Of a stretch of DNA of 64,000 nucleotides, positions 33,924 through 41,014 are shown in pieces (positions within the stretch are counted from its first letter, which is position 1; each line of letters begins with the position of its first letter). The translations under genes were made by a program, and so were the position numbers. Origin of the DNA: Lachnospiraceae bacterium (lineage in GTDB: Bacteria; Bacillota; Clostridia; Lachnospirales; Anaerotignaceae); contig DPJA01000009.1 in NCBI GenBank assembly GCA_003543235.1, positions 62,001-126,000 of the forward strand, given 5' to 3'. Below the pieces are notes generated by a model. It had not been told where the DNA came from and did no database searches. It worked only from the letters and a program-made list of their open reading frames with translations.

Positions 33924-34451
33924 TTATTTTACTGGTAACAGTTTATATATCTTAGCCTTATTTAACGCCGCTCCAATAACCATATAAATCACAAAACCGC
34001 CAACGCCCTGAACAATATTGCTTGGTATAGATGTAAGTGCCACTGTAAAACTTCCCTCGAGTATTGTTCCGCCTACAAGGTATCCAAAAATCATCCATAC
34101 AATACCTGCTAAAGCAGCAATTACATTTCTTGCTGAAAAAAAGTTGCCTTTTACACCGTCATAATTAGCCATCTTGCCTATTATTAAGCCCATAATTGCT
34201 TTTATAACCAATGTAAATGGTGCCCAATGGGCATATCCGCTAAGTAAATCTGCCATCATAGAGCCAACACCACCTGCGATAAGACCATATTCCCAACCAA
34301 AAAATATGCTGCTTATCAAAATCACACTGTCCCCTAAATGTATATACCCATTTGTAGCTGCCACTGGCACACTAATAACCATTGTGGATACTGCCACCAA
34401 TGCAATCAAAAGTCCCTTAATACACAATTCTCTAGCCGATAAATTTTTCAT
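33924..34451 (-). CDS. ECF transporter S component
   Basis: Substrate-binding membrane subunit of an energy-coupling-factor vitamin importer, 175 residues, about six membrane helices. The segment GYIHLGDSVILISSIFFGW and the following LIAGGVGSMMADLLSGY are typical of PF07155-like S components. It would use the shared EcfAA'T module encoded elsewhere. Substrate is not clear: no riboswitch or vitamin gene adjoins. I take ATG 34451 (MKNLSAREL), because ATGAGG just upstream is the SD; an in-frame ATG at 34466 would overlap it. First gene of a two-gene unit with the hydroxyacid dehydrogenase. Confidence 0.85.
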   Translation of the reverse strand: MKNLSARELCIKGLLIALVAVSTMVISVPVAATNGYIHLGDSVILISSIFFGWEYGLIAGGVGSMMADLLSGYAHWAPFTLVIKAIMGLIIGKMANYDGVKGNFFSARNVIAALAGIVWMIFGYLVGGTILEGSFTVALTSIPSNIVQGVGGFVIYMVIGAALNKAKIYKLLPVK

Positions 34452-34571
34452 ATTACTATACCTCATTTCATATTATTTTGTTAGTGAGATAATAGCACAA
34501 AAAAACTCGTACTTCTATGAATCATAGTAAAAAAGTAACAATTGTACGGGTACAATGTTAATATTAAATTA

Positions 34572-34604
34572 AAAAGACCATAAACAATAAGTCTATGGTC
34601 TTTT
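34572..34604 (-). terminator. Terminator of the tRNA operon
   Basis: An 11-bp perfect stem, AAAAGACCATA (34572-34582) and TATGGTCTTTT (34594-34604), starting 3 nt after tRNA-Val. A U-rich run follows on the minus strand. Confidence 0.88.
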
Positions 34605-34607
34605 CTA

Positions 34608-34680
34608 TGGGAATTACAGGGCTCGAACCTGTGACATCTTGCTTGTAAGGCAAGCGCTCTCCCAGCTGAGCTAAACTCCC
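34608..34680 (-). tRNA. tRNA-Val (anticodon TAC)
   Basis: 73-nt cloverleaf with acceptor GGGAGTT/AATTCCC, D-arm AGCTCAGCTGGGAGAGC, anticodon arm CTTGC-CTTACAA-GCAAG (TAC) and GGTTCGAGCCC T-arm. CCA is not encoded. Confidence 0.95.
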
Positions 34681-34709
34681 ATAGTAACTGGAATAAATAT
34701 GAAGTTAAA

Positions 34710-34781
34710 TGACCCGTAAGGGAATCGAACCCTTGTTTCAGCCGTGAGAGGGCCACGTCTTAACCGCTTGACCAACGGGCC
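34710..34781 (-). tRNA. tRNA-Glu (anticodon CTC)
   Basis: 72-nt cloverleaf. Acceptor GGCCCGT pairs with ACGGGTC, and the anticodon loop is CTCTCAC (CTC), reading GAG. T-arm is GGGTTCGATTCCC. CCA is not encoded. The CTC isoacceptor implies a separate TTC tRNA-Glu elsewhere. Confidence 0.93.
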
Positions 34782-34785
34782 GAAA

Positions 34786-34859
34786 TAGCGGAGAAGGGAT
34801 TTGAACCCCTGACACCGCGGGTATGAACCGCGTGCTCTAGCCAACTGAGCTACTCCGCC
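34786..34859 (-). tRNA. tRNA-Met, elongator (anticodon CAT)
   Basis: 74-nt cloverleaf. The anticodon loop TTCATAC is flanked by CGCGG/CCGCG, lacking the three G-C pairs of initiator tRNA, and overall sequence (GGCGGAGTAGCTCAG start) is like elongator Met rather than Ile2. Ends GCTA without CCA. Confidence 0.9.
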
Positions 34860-34877
34860 AAATCAGTTACTTGCATA

Positions 34878-34906
34878 AGTATAGACGTGCTTGGGTCAAT
34901 TGTCAA
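34878..34906 (-). promoter_or_regulatory. Promoter of the Met-Glu-Val tRNA operon
   Basis: Minus strand TTGACA (34906-34901), 17-nt spacer, TATACT (34883-34878), 19 nt before tRNA-Met. Confidence 0.85.
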
Positions 34907-34930
34907 TAGTTTTCTGCAATTTTTTTTAAT

Positions 34931-35236
34931 TTATTCCACCCGGTTCTTAAAAACCATCTCATCAGGCATAATAAGCCCCAGCTGTTCCCGTGCTACTTTT
35001 TCTATGTAAACATCACTTGTATAGTAATCCTGTTGATTTTTCAGCTGGTCATTTTCAGTTTGTGCATCATCTATTTTTTGTAAAATTTCCGTTTTTTCAC
35101 CCTTTAACGCATACAACTTACGGCTTTGTGCAAATAAATTTGCACAGACTGCCATAGTAAAAATAAGCATAAAGCAAAATACCATTATGCTTGTTAAGGA
35201 TTTTTCTTTTTTTGTTTTTTCTCTGGCTTTGCTCAT
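34931..35236 (-). CDS. divIC: Septum formation initiator, DivIC/FtsB family
   Basis: Small bitopic division protein of 101 residues: a basic cytosolic N-terminus (KAREKTKKEK), one membrane helix (about 16-37), an extracellular coiled coil (about 40-75) and the C-terminal conserved AREQLGLIMPDEMVF. It scaffolds FtsL and other divisome proteins at mid-cell. Start ATG 35236, with SD GAGGGTG; an upstream in-frame GTG lies inside the SD. It is the end of the yabP-yabQ-divIC run, the same order as in Bacillus. Confidence 0.93.
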   Translation of the reverse strand: MSKAREKTKKEKSLTSIMVFCFMLIFTMAVCANLFAQSRKLYALKGEKTEILQKIDDAQTENDQLKNQQDYYTSDVYIEKVAREQLGLIMPDEMVFKNRVE

Positions 35237-35251
35237 AATATACACCCTCGA

Positions 35252-35764
35252 TTATATCTTTTTCAAAAGTATGCCAAGGTTTTTAAACCATTTCTTTGTG
35301 TATATTTTTACATACATTGTAAACAAATGCAATGCTTTTTTATAAATTTTGGTAATCAAATTGCTTGTTTTTTTGCATGGAACTTTAAAAACACGCCACA
35401 AAAGTCGAAACGGCGTAACCAAAATTTCCAAAAAAAGTCGTATAATCCATTTAACTGCATTAACTACCCTTTCAGAAACCATTAAAAACAAAGGGCTTAT
35501 GGCTAAAAAATAAAAAATCATGCCCAAAAATACACCTGCAACACAAAATACACGTATTTCACCAAAGCTTACGCCTAGCATTACAAAAAAAATAACAAAA
35601 ACTACCGTAAACCAATACACCGCATCTTCTATCTGTACAAATATTTTTTTGTGCTTAAATACCATGCGAACAACTTTAACAACATCATAACAAAACGCCA
35701 ATATAAAGCCCCAAACCATTGTTGTAATAAAAAGCCGTGCTTGGTAGCTTAGTGATAGTATCAT
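35252..35764 (-). CDS. yabQ: Spore cortex biosynthesis protein YabQ
   Basis: Membrane protein required for spore cortex peptidoglycan assembly in Bacillus; its presence marks a spore former. I use ATG 35764 (MILSLSYQARLF), the start that matches the family and avoids overlap with yabP; product 170 residues. Several hydrophobic segments lie in the first ~110 residues (about 9-28, 48-68, 72-95), followed by a long basic tail rich in Lys/Arg. SD is GGGGTGG-like and about 5 nt away. Between yabP and divIC, 13 and 15 bp from each. Confidence 0.88.
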   Translation of the reverse strand: MILSLSYQARLFITTMVWGFILAFCYDVVKVVRMVFKHKKIFVQIEDAVYWFTVVFVIFFVMLGVSFGEIRVFCVAGVFLGMIFYFLAISPLFLMVSERVVNAVKWIIRLFLEILVTPFRLLWRVFKVPCKKTSNLITKIYKKALHLFTMYVKIYTKKWFKNLGILLKKI

Positions 35765-35777
35765 TGAGCCACCCCAT

Positions 35778-36065
35778 TTATTTGAATATCCTGCCCAAAA
35801 GACCACCATTATTTTTAGATAATATGCCTTCATCACTGTATTCAAGAGATTCAATTTCGCCCTGAACACTAAGCTGTGCCTGTTCCAAATTAAGCTTTTC
35901 GACGTGCATATTTTTACCCTTTAAAACCAGCACACCCATATCAGTTTCGCACACAATACTTTCCTCATCAAAAGATATAACCTCCGTAACTCCATCAACC
36001 GTAGCAGTTGAACGCTCGTCAATAATTACTCTGTGTTTACAGCTTGTATGTCTGTCTTCAGTCAT
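35778..36065 (-). CDS. yabP: Sporulation protein YabP
   Basis: 95-residue YabP protein, in the same family as YqfC; needed for a mother-cell stage of spore development in Bacillus. The small beta-rich domain is visible as HRVIIDERSTATVDGVTEVISFDEESIV with LVLKGKNMHVEKLNLEQAQLSVQGEI. The C-terminus (GGLLGRIFK) is typical. Start ATG 36065 sits 6 nt after SD GGAGG; an upstream TTG is dismissed. A minus-strand CATATAAT at 36099-36092 could be a SigE-type -10, though no convincing -35 is seen. Confidence 0.92.
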   Translation of the reverse strand: MTEDRHTSCKHRVIIDERSTATVDGVTEVISFDEESIVCETDMGVLVLKGKNMHVEKLNLEQAQLSVQGEIESLEYSDEGILSKNNGGLLGRIFK

Positions 36066-36113
36066 AGCCAACCTCCAAAATATATTTATACATTATATGA
36101 CGGTTCAAAAAAA

Positions 36114-36141
36114 AAAGACTAAACCATGTGGCTTAGTCTTT
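36114..36141 (-). terminator. Terminator after rqcP
   Basis: Stem AAAGACTAAACC (36114-36125) with GGCTTAGTCTTT (36130-36141), a 4-nt loop and a long T-run on the minus strand. Confidence 0.85.
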
Positions 36142-36145
36142 CCTT

Positions 36146-36385
36146 TTACAAACTTTTATACATATTTGCAGCTTCTTCTTTACGTGGGTTTTCTGACAGA
36201 GATAATACTTCAACCTTTGTAATATTGTTTCCAAAGCGAATTTCTATTACATCGCCTACTTTAACATCTACTGATGCTTTTGCAGCTTTTCCATTAATGG
36301 AAACTCGTCCGGCATCACAAGCTTCATTAGCTATGGTTCTGCGTTTAATAATACGTGATACTTTAAGATATTTGTCTAATCTCAT
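36146..36385 (-). CDS. rqcP: S4-domain RNA-binding protein, RqcP/YabO/Hsp15 family
   Basis: 79-residue S4 protein: RLDKYLKVSRIIKRRTIANEACDAGRVSINGK is the S4 motif, followed by the VKVGDVIEI turn. In Bacillus RqcP works with RqcH in tagging stalled nascent chains on 50S subunits with alanine. Start ATG 36385 after SD GGAGGA; a TTG upstream would incorporate that SD. It lies between hup and yabP, matching the Bacillus yabN-(hup)-yabO-yabP order, but with terminators on both sides so probably expressed partly by its own promoter. Confidence 0.92.
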   Translation of the reverse strand: MRLDKYLKVSRIIKRRTIANEACDAGRVSINGKAAKASVDVKVGDVIEIRFGNNITKVEVLSLSENPRKEEAANMYKSL

Positions 36386-36413
36386 TTTAATTCCTCCGCA
36401 CAAAAAATAAAAA

Positions 36414-36437
36414 GCCTGTACTAATTACAGTACAGGC
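36414..36437 (-). terminator. Terminator between hup and rqcP
   Basis: A 9-bp perfect stem, GCCTGTACT (36414-36422) and AGTACAGGC (36429-36437), followed on the minus strand by TTTTTATTTTTTG. Confidence 0.82.
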
Positions 36438-36449
36438 AGGTTAGATTAC

Positions 36450-36725
36450 TTATTCGTTTACAGCATCTTTCAAAGCTTTACCTGCTTTAAATTTAGGTGC
36501 TTTTGATGCACTGATTTCCATGTCTTCGCCTGTCTGAGGATTTCTACCAATTCTTGCAGCTCTCTGAGCAACTTCAAATGTGCCAAACCCAACCAATTGA
36601 ATTTTTCCATCATTTTTAAGTTCTTCTGCAACAACCTCTTCAAAAGCTTTTAAAGCCTTTTCTGCATCTTTTTTACTAATTTCAGCCTTTTCAACCATAG
36701 CTGCGATTAACTCTGATTTATTCAT
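36450..36725 (-). CDS. hup: HU family DNA-binding protein
   Basis: 91-residue nucleoid protein that bends DNA as a dimer. It shows the HU signature GFGTFEVAQRAARIGRNPQTGEDMEI (the DNA-binding arm starts near residue 46) and starts MNKSELIAAMVEKAEISKKDAEKALKAF. ATG at 36725 has SD AAGGAGG. It is transcribed after mazG with 31 bp between and followed by a terminator that probably allows partial read-through to rqcP. Typical length and sequence; no odd residue. Confidence 0.96.
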   Translation of the reverse strand: MNKSELIAAMVEKAEISKKDAEKALKAFEEVVAEELKNDGKIQLVGFGTFEVAQRAARIGRNPQTGEDMEISASKAPKFKAGKALKDAVNE

Positions 36726-36756
36726 TATATTTCCTCCTTAAAGATAGTTATAAAGC

Positions 36757-37551
36757 TTACTGTTTAGACTGTTCCCATAGCTGGTCCATATCCAAAATGG
36801 TCAAATTCTCTAGTGTTCTTCCTCTGGAAAGAGCAGTCTCCTCAATATACCTAAATCTATTTATAAACTTTTCTGACGAATTTGTCAAGGCAAACTCTGG
36901 ATTTAGCCCTAAAAATCTGGAAATATTTACACACGAGAACAAAACATCACCATATTCCTCCGCAATGCCTTCATCCCCAGAATTTAAAGCATTTTTAAGT
37001 TCATCTATTTCTTCTTCAAGTTTTTTTATCGCCTCATCAAGGTTCTCTAAATCAAATCCCACGTCTGCCGCCTTTGCTTGTATCTTCCTTGCACGTGTAA
37101 GTGCTGGCAATGCCTTTGGGATGCTTTCCAACACCTGTGTTTGAGTTTTATAGCCCTTCTCCTTTTTCTTATTTTTTTCCCAATTTACAACAACGTCTTC
37201 TGGGGTGTTTGCAACATCTGATGCAAATATATGACTATGGCGTGAAATCATTTTTTTGCTTATTCCATCATAAACATCTTCAAGGGTAAAGCCGCCTTTT
37301 TCAGCCTCCATTGTTGCATGAAATATAACCTGCATAAGCACATCTCCAAGTTCCTCACAAAGGTTTTCCATATCCTTGTTGTTTATAGCCTCAACCACCT
37401 CATATGCCTCTTCTATCATGCTATCTCTAAGGGTTTCGTGGGTTTGCACCTTATCCCATGGACAGCCGTTTTTACTTCGCAAAATCCGTATTATTTCCAC
37501 CAAATCATCAAAGCCATATCTATCCTTCAAAGTCTGTTTCCCCCTGTGCAT
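36757..37551 (-). CDS. mazG: Nucleoside triphosphate pyrophosphohydrolase MazG
   Basis: Hydrolyses noncanonical NTPs to NMP and PPi. The protein has 264 residues with two MazG repeats. The first has the NGCPWDKVQTHETLR start and EEAYEVVEAI...EELGDVLMQVIFHA metal-binding EExxE...ExxD set; the second has EEIDELKNAL...EEYGDVLFSCVNISRFL. The start is uncertain: ATG 37551 has no SD, while an in-frame TTG at 37530 (KDRYGFDDL follows) lies 8 nt after AGGGGG and fits family length better. It follows csoR by 30 bp and leads hup, rqcP, yabP, yabQ, divIC. Confidence 0.92.
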   Translation of the reverse strand: MHRGKQTLKDRYGFDDLVEIIRILRSKNGCPWDKVQTHETLRDSMIEEAYEVVEAINNKDMENLCEELGDVLMQVIFHATMEAEKGGFTLEDVYDGISKKMISRHSHIFASDVANTPEDVVVNWEKNKKKEKGYKTQTQVLESIPKALPALTRARKIQAKAADVGFDLENLDEAIKKLEEEIDELKNALNSGDEGIAEEYGDVLFSCVNISRFLGLNPEFALTNSSEKFINRFRYIEETALSRGRTLENLTILDMDQLWEQSKQ

Positions 37552-37581
37552 TATACTAATTTTAAGCCAAAATTTTTCAGC

Positions 37582-37845
37582 TTATTTTGTTAATTTATAA
37601 ATAATTTCAATTAACTCATCTATTTTTTCATCCTCATTCCCGTTCTCAAAAGCTTGTTTTACACAGCCTTTCATATGGGCACGTATTACCTCTTTATTCG
37701 CCTTACGCAAAATAGCATCGGCTGACATAAGTTGATTAGAAATATCAATGCAATATCTGTCTTCTTCTATCATTTTAATTATGCCGTCTATCTGCCCTCT
37801 TGCTGTTTTTAAAAGACGAGTTACCGTTACTTTATCTGCCTGCAT
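37582..37845 (-). CDS. csoR: Copper-sensing repressor CsoR
   Basis: 87-residue all-helical metal-sensitive repressor. The Cu(I) ligands of CsoR are all present: C32 (RYCIDISNQLMS), H57 and C61 (AHMKGC), so this is the copper branch rather than nickel- or sulfur-sensing relatives. It releases DNA on binding Cu(I). ATG at 37845 has SD GAGGTG and lies only 8 bp after copA, so the repressor is made from the operon it controls. The matching palindrome is at 40391-40409 over the copA start site. Confidence 0.94.
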   Translation of the reverse strand: MQADKVTVTRLLKTARGQIDGIIKMIEEDRYCIDISNQLMSADAILRKANKEVIRAHMKGCVKQAFENGNEDEKIDELIEIIYKLTK

Positions 37846-37853
37846 AATTCACC

Positions 37854-38063
37854 TCATTTTATAGACATAACCTCATATCCCGCCTCTGTAACTGCTTTTG
37901 TAAGCTCTTCATCACTAACATTTTTGCTTAATTTTAAAAATGCACTTTTTTCGTCAAGGCTTACTGTTGCTGTAACACCTTCGATTTCATTTAATGCCTT
38001 GTCCACTCTTCCTGTACAATGTGCACACATCATACCCTCAATTACCATTGTTTTTTCAGTCAT
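37854..38063 (-). CDS. copZ: CopZ-like copper chaperone nested in frame in copA
   Basis: A 69-residue HMA domain protein readable from ATG 38063, in frame with the 3' end of copA. It has the GMMCAHC copper site (C13, C16), normal for a CopZ, and ends at the copA stop. An AAGGAGG (38078-38072) lies exactly 8 nt upstream; inside copA those bases are translated as Lys-Glu-Glu. So one mRNA may give both a CopA-CopZ fusion and free chaperone. A stop between copA and copZ may simply have been lost. The domain is certain; separate translation is inference from the SD. Confidence 0.7.
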   Translation of the reverse strand: MTEKTMVIEGMMCAHCTGRVDKALNEIEGVTATVSLDEKSAFLKLSKNVSDEELTKAVTEAGYEVMSIK

Positions 38064-40376
38064 TTTATTTTCCTCCTTAGTTTTAATTTCTTTACTAACT
38101 TCATTCTTCAAAATGAAAGATGGCTTGAAAAATCTTAGTCTTAATGCGTTTGTAACCACAAAAACTGAGCTAAGACTCATTGCACCAGCCGCCAGCATAG
38201 GGTTAAGCTTTATTCCCAAAAACGGATATAAAAGCCCTGCCGCAACAGGTATACCAATCACATTGTAGAAAAATGCCCAAAACAGATTTTGCTTTATATT
38301 TTTTATGGTTGCACGACTAAGCTCTATTGCCTCCACAGCACTCATTAAGTCGCTTTTCATAAGCACAATATCTGCTGACTCTATAGCTACATCTGTGCCT
38401 GCTCCAATTGCAATACCCACATCTGCACGAGCAAGAGCAGGTGCATCATTAATGCCATCGCCTATCATTGCAACTTTTTTACCCTCTGCCTGTAAACGCC
38501 TTATTTCTGCTTCCTTATCCTGTGGCATAACCTCGCTTACAACACGATTTATGCCCATTTCCTTACGTATTGCCTCTGCCGTAACAGCATTGTCACCTGT
38601 AAGCATAATAACCTCTATGCCTGCTTTTTTAAGCTGACTTATTGCCTTTTTACTATTCTTTTTAACTACGTCTGCAACAGCAATAATACCTGCCAGCTTT
38701 CCGTCCACTGCAAAGTATAACGGAGTTTTACCTTCATGGGCAAGACTTGCTGCTTTATTTATATTTTTTCCTACGTCTACACCACTCTCAGACATAGCTT
38801 TTAAATTACCTGCAAGTATTTTCTTACCGTCAACTATACACTCTATACCTCGCCCTAAGAATGCCTTAAAATTTGTTACTATATACAACTCTATGCCGTC
38901 AGCTTCTGCTTTTTTAGTTATAGCCTCTGCCAAAGGATGCTCAGAATATTTTTCTGCCGATGCCGCAATTTTTATAAGCTCTTTTTCCTCAATATCCGCT
39001 GTGCATATAATATCAGTAACCTGTGGATTTCCTTCTGTTATTGTACCTGTTTTGTCCAAAACCACTGTGTTTATAAGATGGGCTATTTCAAGGCTTTCTG
39101 CGGATTTTATAAGAATTCCGCTTTCTGCACCCTTTCCCGTGCCAACCATAATAGCCGTTGGCGTTGCAAGGCCCAATGCACATGGACAAGATATAACCAA
39201 AACAGCAATGCCTATGGAAAGAGCAAAGCTTAAACCAAAACCAGCCAACAACCATATAATAGATGCCACTAACGCTATAACTATAACTACAGGCACAAAT
39301 ACACCTGCAACCTTATCAGCAAGCTTGCTTATTGGTGCTTTACTGCTTGATGCCTCCTCCACAAGGCGTACAATCTGTGCAAGGGTTGTATCTCCACCAA
39401 CATTTGTTGCCTCAAATTTAAAACTTCCTGTTTTATTTATTGTTGCACAAATAACCTTATCTCCAGGCTGTTTTTCAACAGGTATGCTTTCACCTGTAAT
39501 AGCCGATTCATCCACTGCGGAAGAACCCTCGGTTATTATTCCATCTACAGGAATACTTTCACCTGGCTTAACAATAACCAAATTCCCTGTTAAAACATCC
39601 TCAATAGGAATAACTGCTTCTTTCCCATCAAGTAAAATTGTTGCCTTTTTAGGTGCTAAATCCAACAAGCGGCTTATTGCCTCACTTGTTTTTCCCTTAG
39701 AACGTGTTTCAAGAAATTTGCCAAGGGTAATAAGGGTAAGTATCATACTTGCAGACTCAAAATATAAATCCATCATGTTGGCTTTGGCCAAATCCATGTT
39801 TCCATGCCCCATGTTGTAGCCCATTTTAAATATGGCATAAACACTGTACACCGCCGCCGCTGTTGCACCGATAGCAATAAGCGTATCCATATTAGGTGCC
39901 AGATTGACAAGGCTTTTAAACCCAATTTGAAAATATTTTCGGTTAATATACATAACTGGCAATGTTAAAAATAGCTGTGTAAGGGCAAAAACCATCATAT
40001 TTTCATGCCCCGTAATTATGGTCGGAAGTGGTGCATTCAGCATATGACCCATAGAAATATAAAACAAAGGAATTAAAAATATAAATGAAATTATAAGCCT
40101 TTGTTTCATTTCTTTAATCTCATTTATAACAATTTGGTCAACATTCTGGGTGGTTTTAGCAGTTTCACCTGCTATTTTAGCCCCATATCCTCCCTTTTCA
40201 ACCGCTTTTATAATTTCTTCAGGATTTGTTGTTTCTGCATCAAATTCTACCGTCATACTATTTTGAAGCATACTAACGGCTACCTTATCAACACCATTTA
40301 CTTTGGCTACACTTTTTTCCACATGGGCACTGCACGCACTGCACGTCATTCCCGTAACATCAAATTTTTCTTTCAT
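37854..40376 (-). CDS. copA: Copper-exporting P1B-type ATPase with C-terminal CopZ-like domain
   Basis: Pumps Cu(I) out of the cytosol. I use ATG 40376 after SD GGGAGG; the longer frame to 40415 runs across the operator. Product 840 residues. N-terminal HMA domain with CSAC (C12, C15), eight membrane helices, TGES actuator, CPC ion motif in ISCPCALG, DKTGT phosphorylation site, GDGINDAPAL hinge. The usual CopA ends after helix 8, but here a short Lys/Glu linker leads without a stop into a second HMA domain (MTEKTMVIEG..., CAHC) from residue 772. That last domain has its own perfect SD, see the nested copZ. First gene of copA-csoR. Confidence 0.95.
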   Translation of the reverse strand: MKEKFDVTGMTCSACSAHVEKSVAKVNGVDKVAVSMLQNSMTVEFDAETTNPEEIIKAVEKGGYGAKIAGETAKTTQNVDQIVINEIKEMKQRLIISFIFLIPLFYISMGHMLNAPLPTIITGHENMMVFALTQLFLTLPVMYINRKYFQIGFKSLVNLAPNMDTLIAIGATAAAVYSVYAIFKMGYNMGHGNMDLAKANMMDLYFESASMILTLITLGKFLETRSKGKTSEAISRLLDLAPKKATILLDGKEAVIPIEDVLTGNLVIVKPGESIPVDGIITEGSSAVDESAITGESIPVEKQPGDKVICATINKTGSFKFEATNVGGDTTLAQIVRLVEEASSSKAPISKLADKVAGVFVPVVIVIALVASIIWLLAGFGLSFALSIGIAVLVISCPCALGLATPTAIMVGTGKGAESGILIKSAESLEIAHLINTVVLDKTGTITEGNPQVTDIICTADIEEKELIKIAASAEKYSEHPLAEAITKKAEADGIELYIVTNFKAFLGRGIECIVDGKKILAGNLKAMSESGVDVGKNINKAASLAHEGKTPLYFAVDGKLAGIIAVADVVKKNSKKAISQLKKAGIEVIMLTGDNAVTAEAIRKEMGINRVVSEVMPQDKEAEIRRLQAEGKKVAMIGDGINDAPALARADVGIAIGAGTDVAIESADIVLMKSDLMSAVEAIELSRATIKNIKQNLFWAFFYNVIGIPVAAGLLYPFLGIKLNPMLAAGAMSLSSVFVVTNALRLRFFKPSFILKNEVSKEIKTKEENKMTEKTMVIEGMMCAHCTGRVDKALNEIEGVTATVSLDEKSAFLKLSKNVSDEELTKAVTEAGYEVMSIK

Positions 40377-40390
40377 ATTGCACACCTCCC

Positions 40391-40409
40391 TACACCCCAC
40401 TGGGGTATA
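40391..40409. promoter_or_regulatory. CsoR operator
   Basis: Near-palindrome TACACCCCACTGGGGTATA with perfect core ACCCC-act-GGGGT (40394-40406), matching the GC-rich-within-AT pattern of known CsoR sites. It covers the predicted transcription start of copA, so bound CsoR would block initiation. Confidence 0.82.
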
Positions 40410-40414
40410 ACACA

Positions 40415-40443
40415 ATTATATGCATAATATTATAGTTTGTCAA
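40415..40443 (-). promoter_or_regulatory. Promoter of copA-csoR
   Basis: Minus strand TTGACA (40443-40438), 17-nt spacer, TATAAT (40420-40415): a perfect sigma-A promoter, as expected for an operon held off by a repressor. Confidence 0.92.
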
Positions 40444-40460
40444 CTTAAAAACAAATATAC

Positions 40461-40491
40461 AAAAAAGCCTCCGATTTTTTCGGAAGCTTTT
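40461..40491 (-). terminator. Terminator after dfrA
   Basis: Stem AAAGCcTCCGA with TCGGAaGCTTT (one mismatch), loop of T's, and a T-run (complement of 40461-40466) on the minus strand. Confidence 0.8.
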
Positions 40492-40511
40492 AGTATTATC
40501 CTAACTTTCTT

Positions 40512-41003
40512 TTAATGCTTTTTATAGGTAACAAATTTAAATTCAACTCCGTTGTGCTGTCGTAACTCACTTTCATCGACAACCGACCATTCACCAAATG
40601 TATCCAGATTATCTATAAAAGTGTCTGCCTCATTAAAGGTTTTGCAAATTTTTGTTATATATGCTGTATCACAGTATTTAAGCATCTGCCTATATACCGT
40701 TCCGCCGCCTACAACAAACACATCCTTGTCCTTATAATTTTTGCTTATTTGAGCAGCTTCTTCAACGCTGTGGCAAACTACGCATCCATCCTCAACGAAA
40801 TTTTTATCCCCAGTAATCACTATATTTATGCGATTTTTAAGTGGTTTGCCATCAGGAAACGACAGCAAAGTTTTTCTGCCCATAATAATTACAGAATCTT
40901 TTGTTTTTTCTCTGAAAAACATCATATCCTCAGGCAATGGCATAAGTAAATCTCCATTTATGCCTATTCCCCATTTTTCATCTGCCGCCACTATCATTAT
41001 CAT
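40512..41003 (-). CDS. dfrA: Dihydrofolate reductase
   Basis: Reduces dihydrofolate to tetrahydrofolate with NADPH. The protein has 163 residues. Motifs: VAADEKWGIGINGDLLMPLPEDM (substrate loop with the Trp and the acidic residue), IIMGRKTLLSFP (NADPH-binding, residues about 40-51) and VVGGGTVYRQML (about 97-108). ATG at 41003 (MIMIVAADE) follows SD GAGGTG; an alternative ATG two codons later is possible. It is 11 bp after thyA, regenerating the folate that ThyA oxidises. A housekeeping chromosomal form, not a plasmid trimethoprim-resistance type as far as context shows. Confidence 0.94.
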   Translation of the reverse strand: MIMIVAADEKWGIGINGDLLMPLPEDMMFFREKTKDSVIIMGRKTLLSFPDGKPLKNRINIVITGDKNFVEDGCVVCHSVEEAAQISKNYKDKDVFVVGGGTVYRQMLKYCDTAYITKICKTFNEADTFIDNLDTFGEWSVVDESELRQHNGVEFKFVTYKKH

Positions 41004-41014
41004 TAAAATTCACC

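Noticed and set aside
34786..34859. Initiator tRNA-Met or tRNA-Ile2 (CAT)
   Set aside because: No three G-C pairs in the anticodon stem as in initiators, and the body sequence fits elongator Met rather than Ile2.
35765..35869. Longer yabQ start overlapping yabP
   Set aside because: It would overlap most of the yabP 3' end and lacks family similarity; ATG 35764 fits.
38893..39819. Open frame of 308 codons on the plus strand, antisense to copA
   Set aside because: It mirrors the codon structure of a certain gene, is Ser/Ala/Ile-biased as antisense frames are, has no SD, and matches no family.
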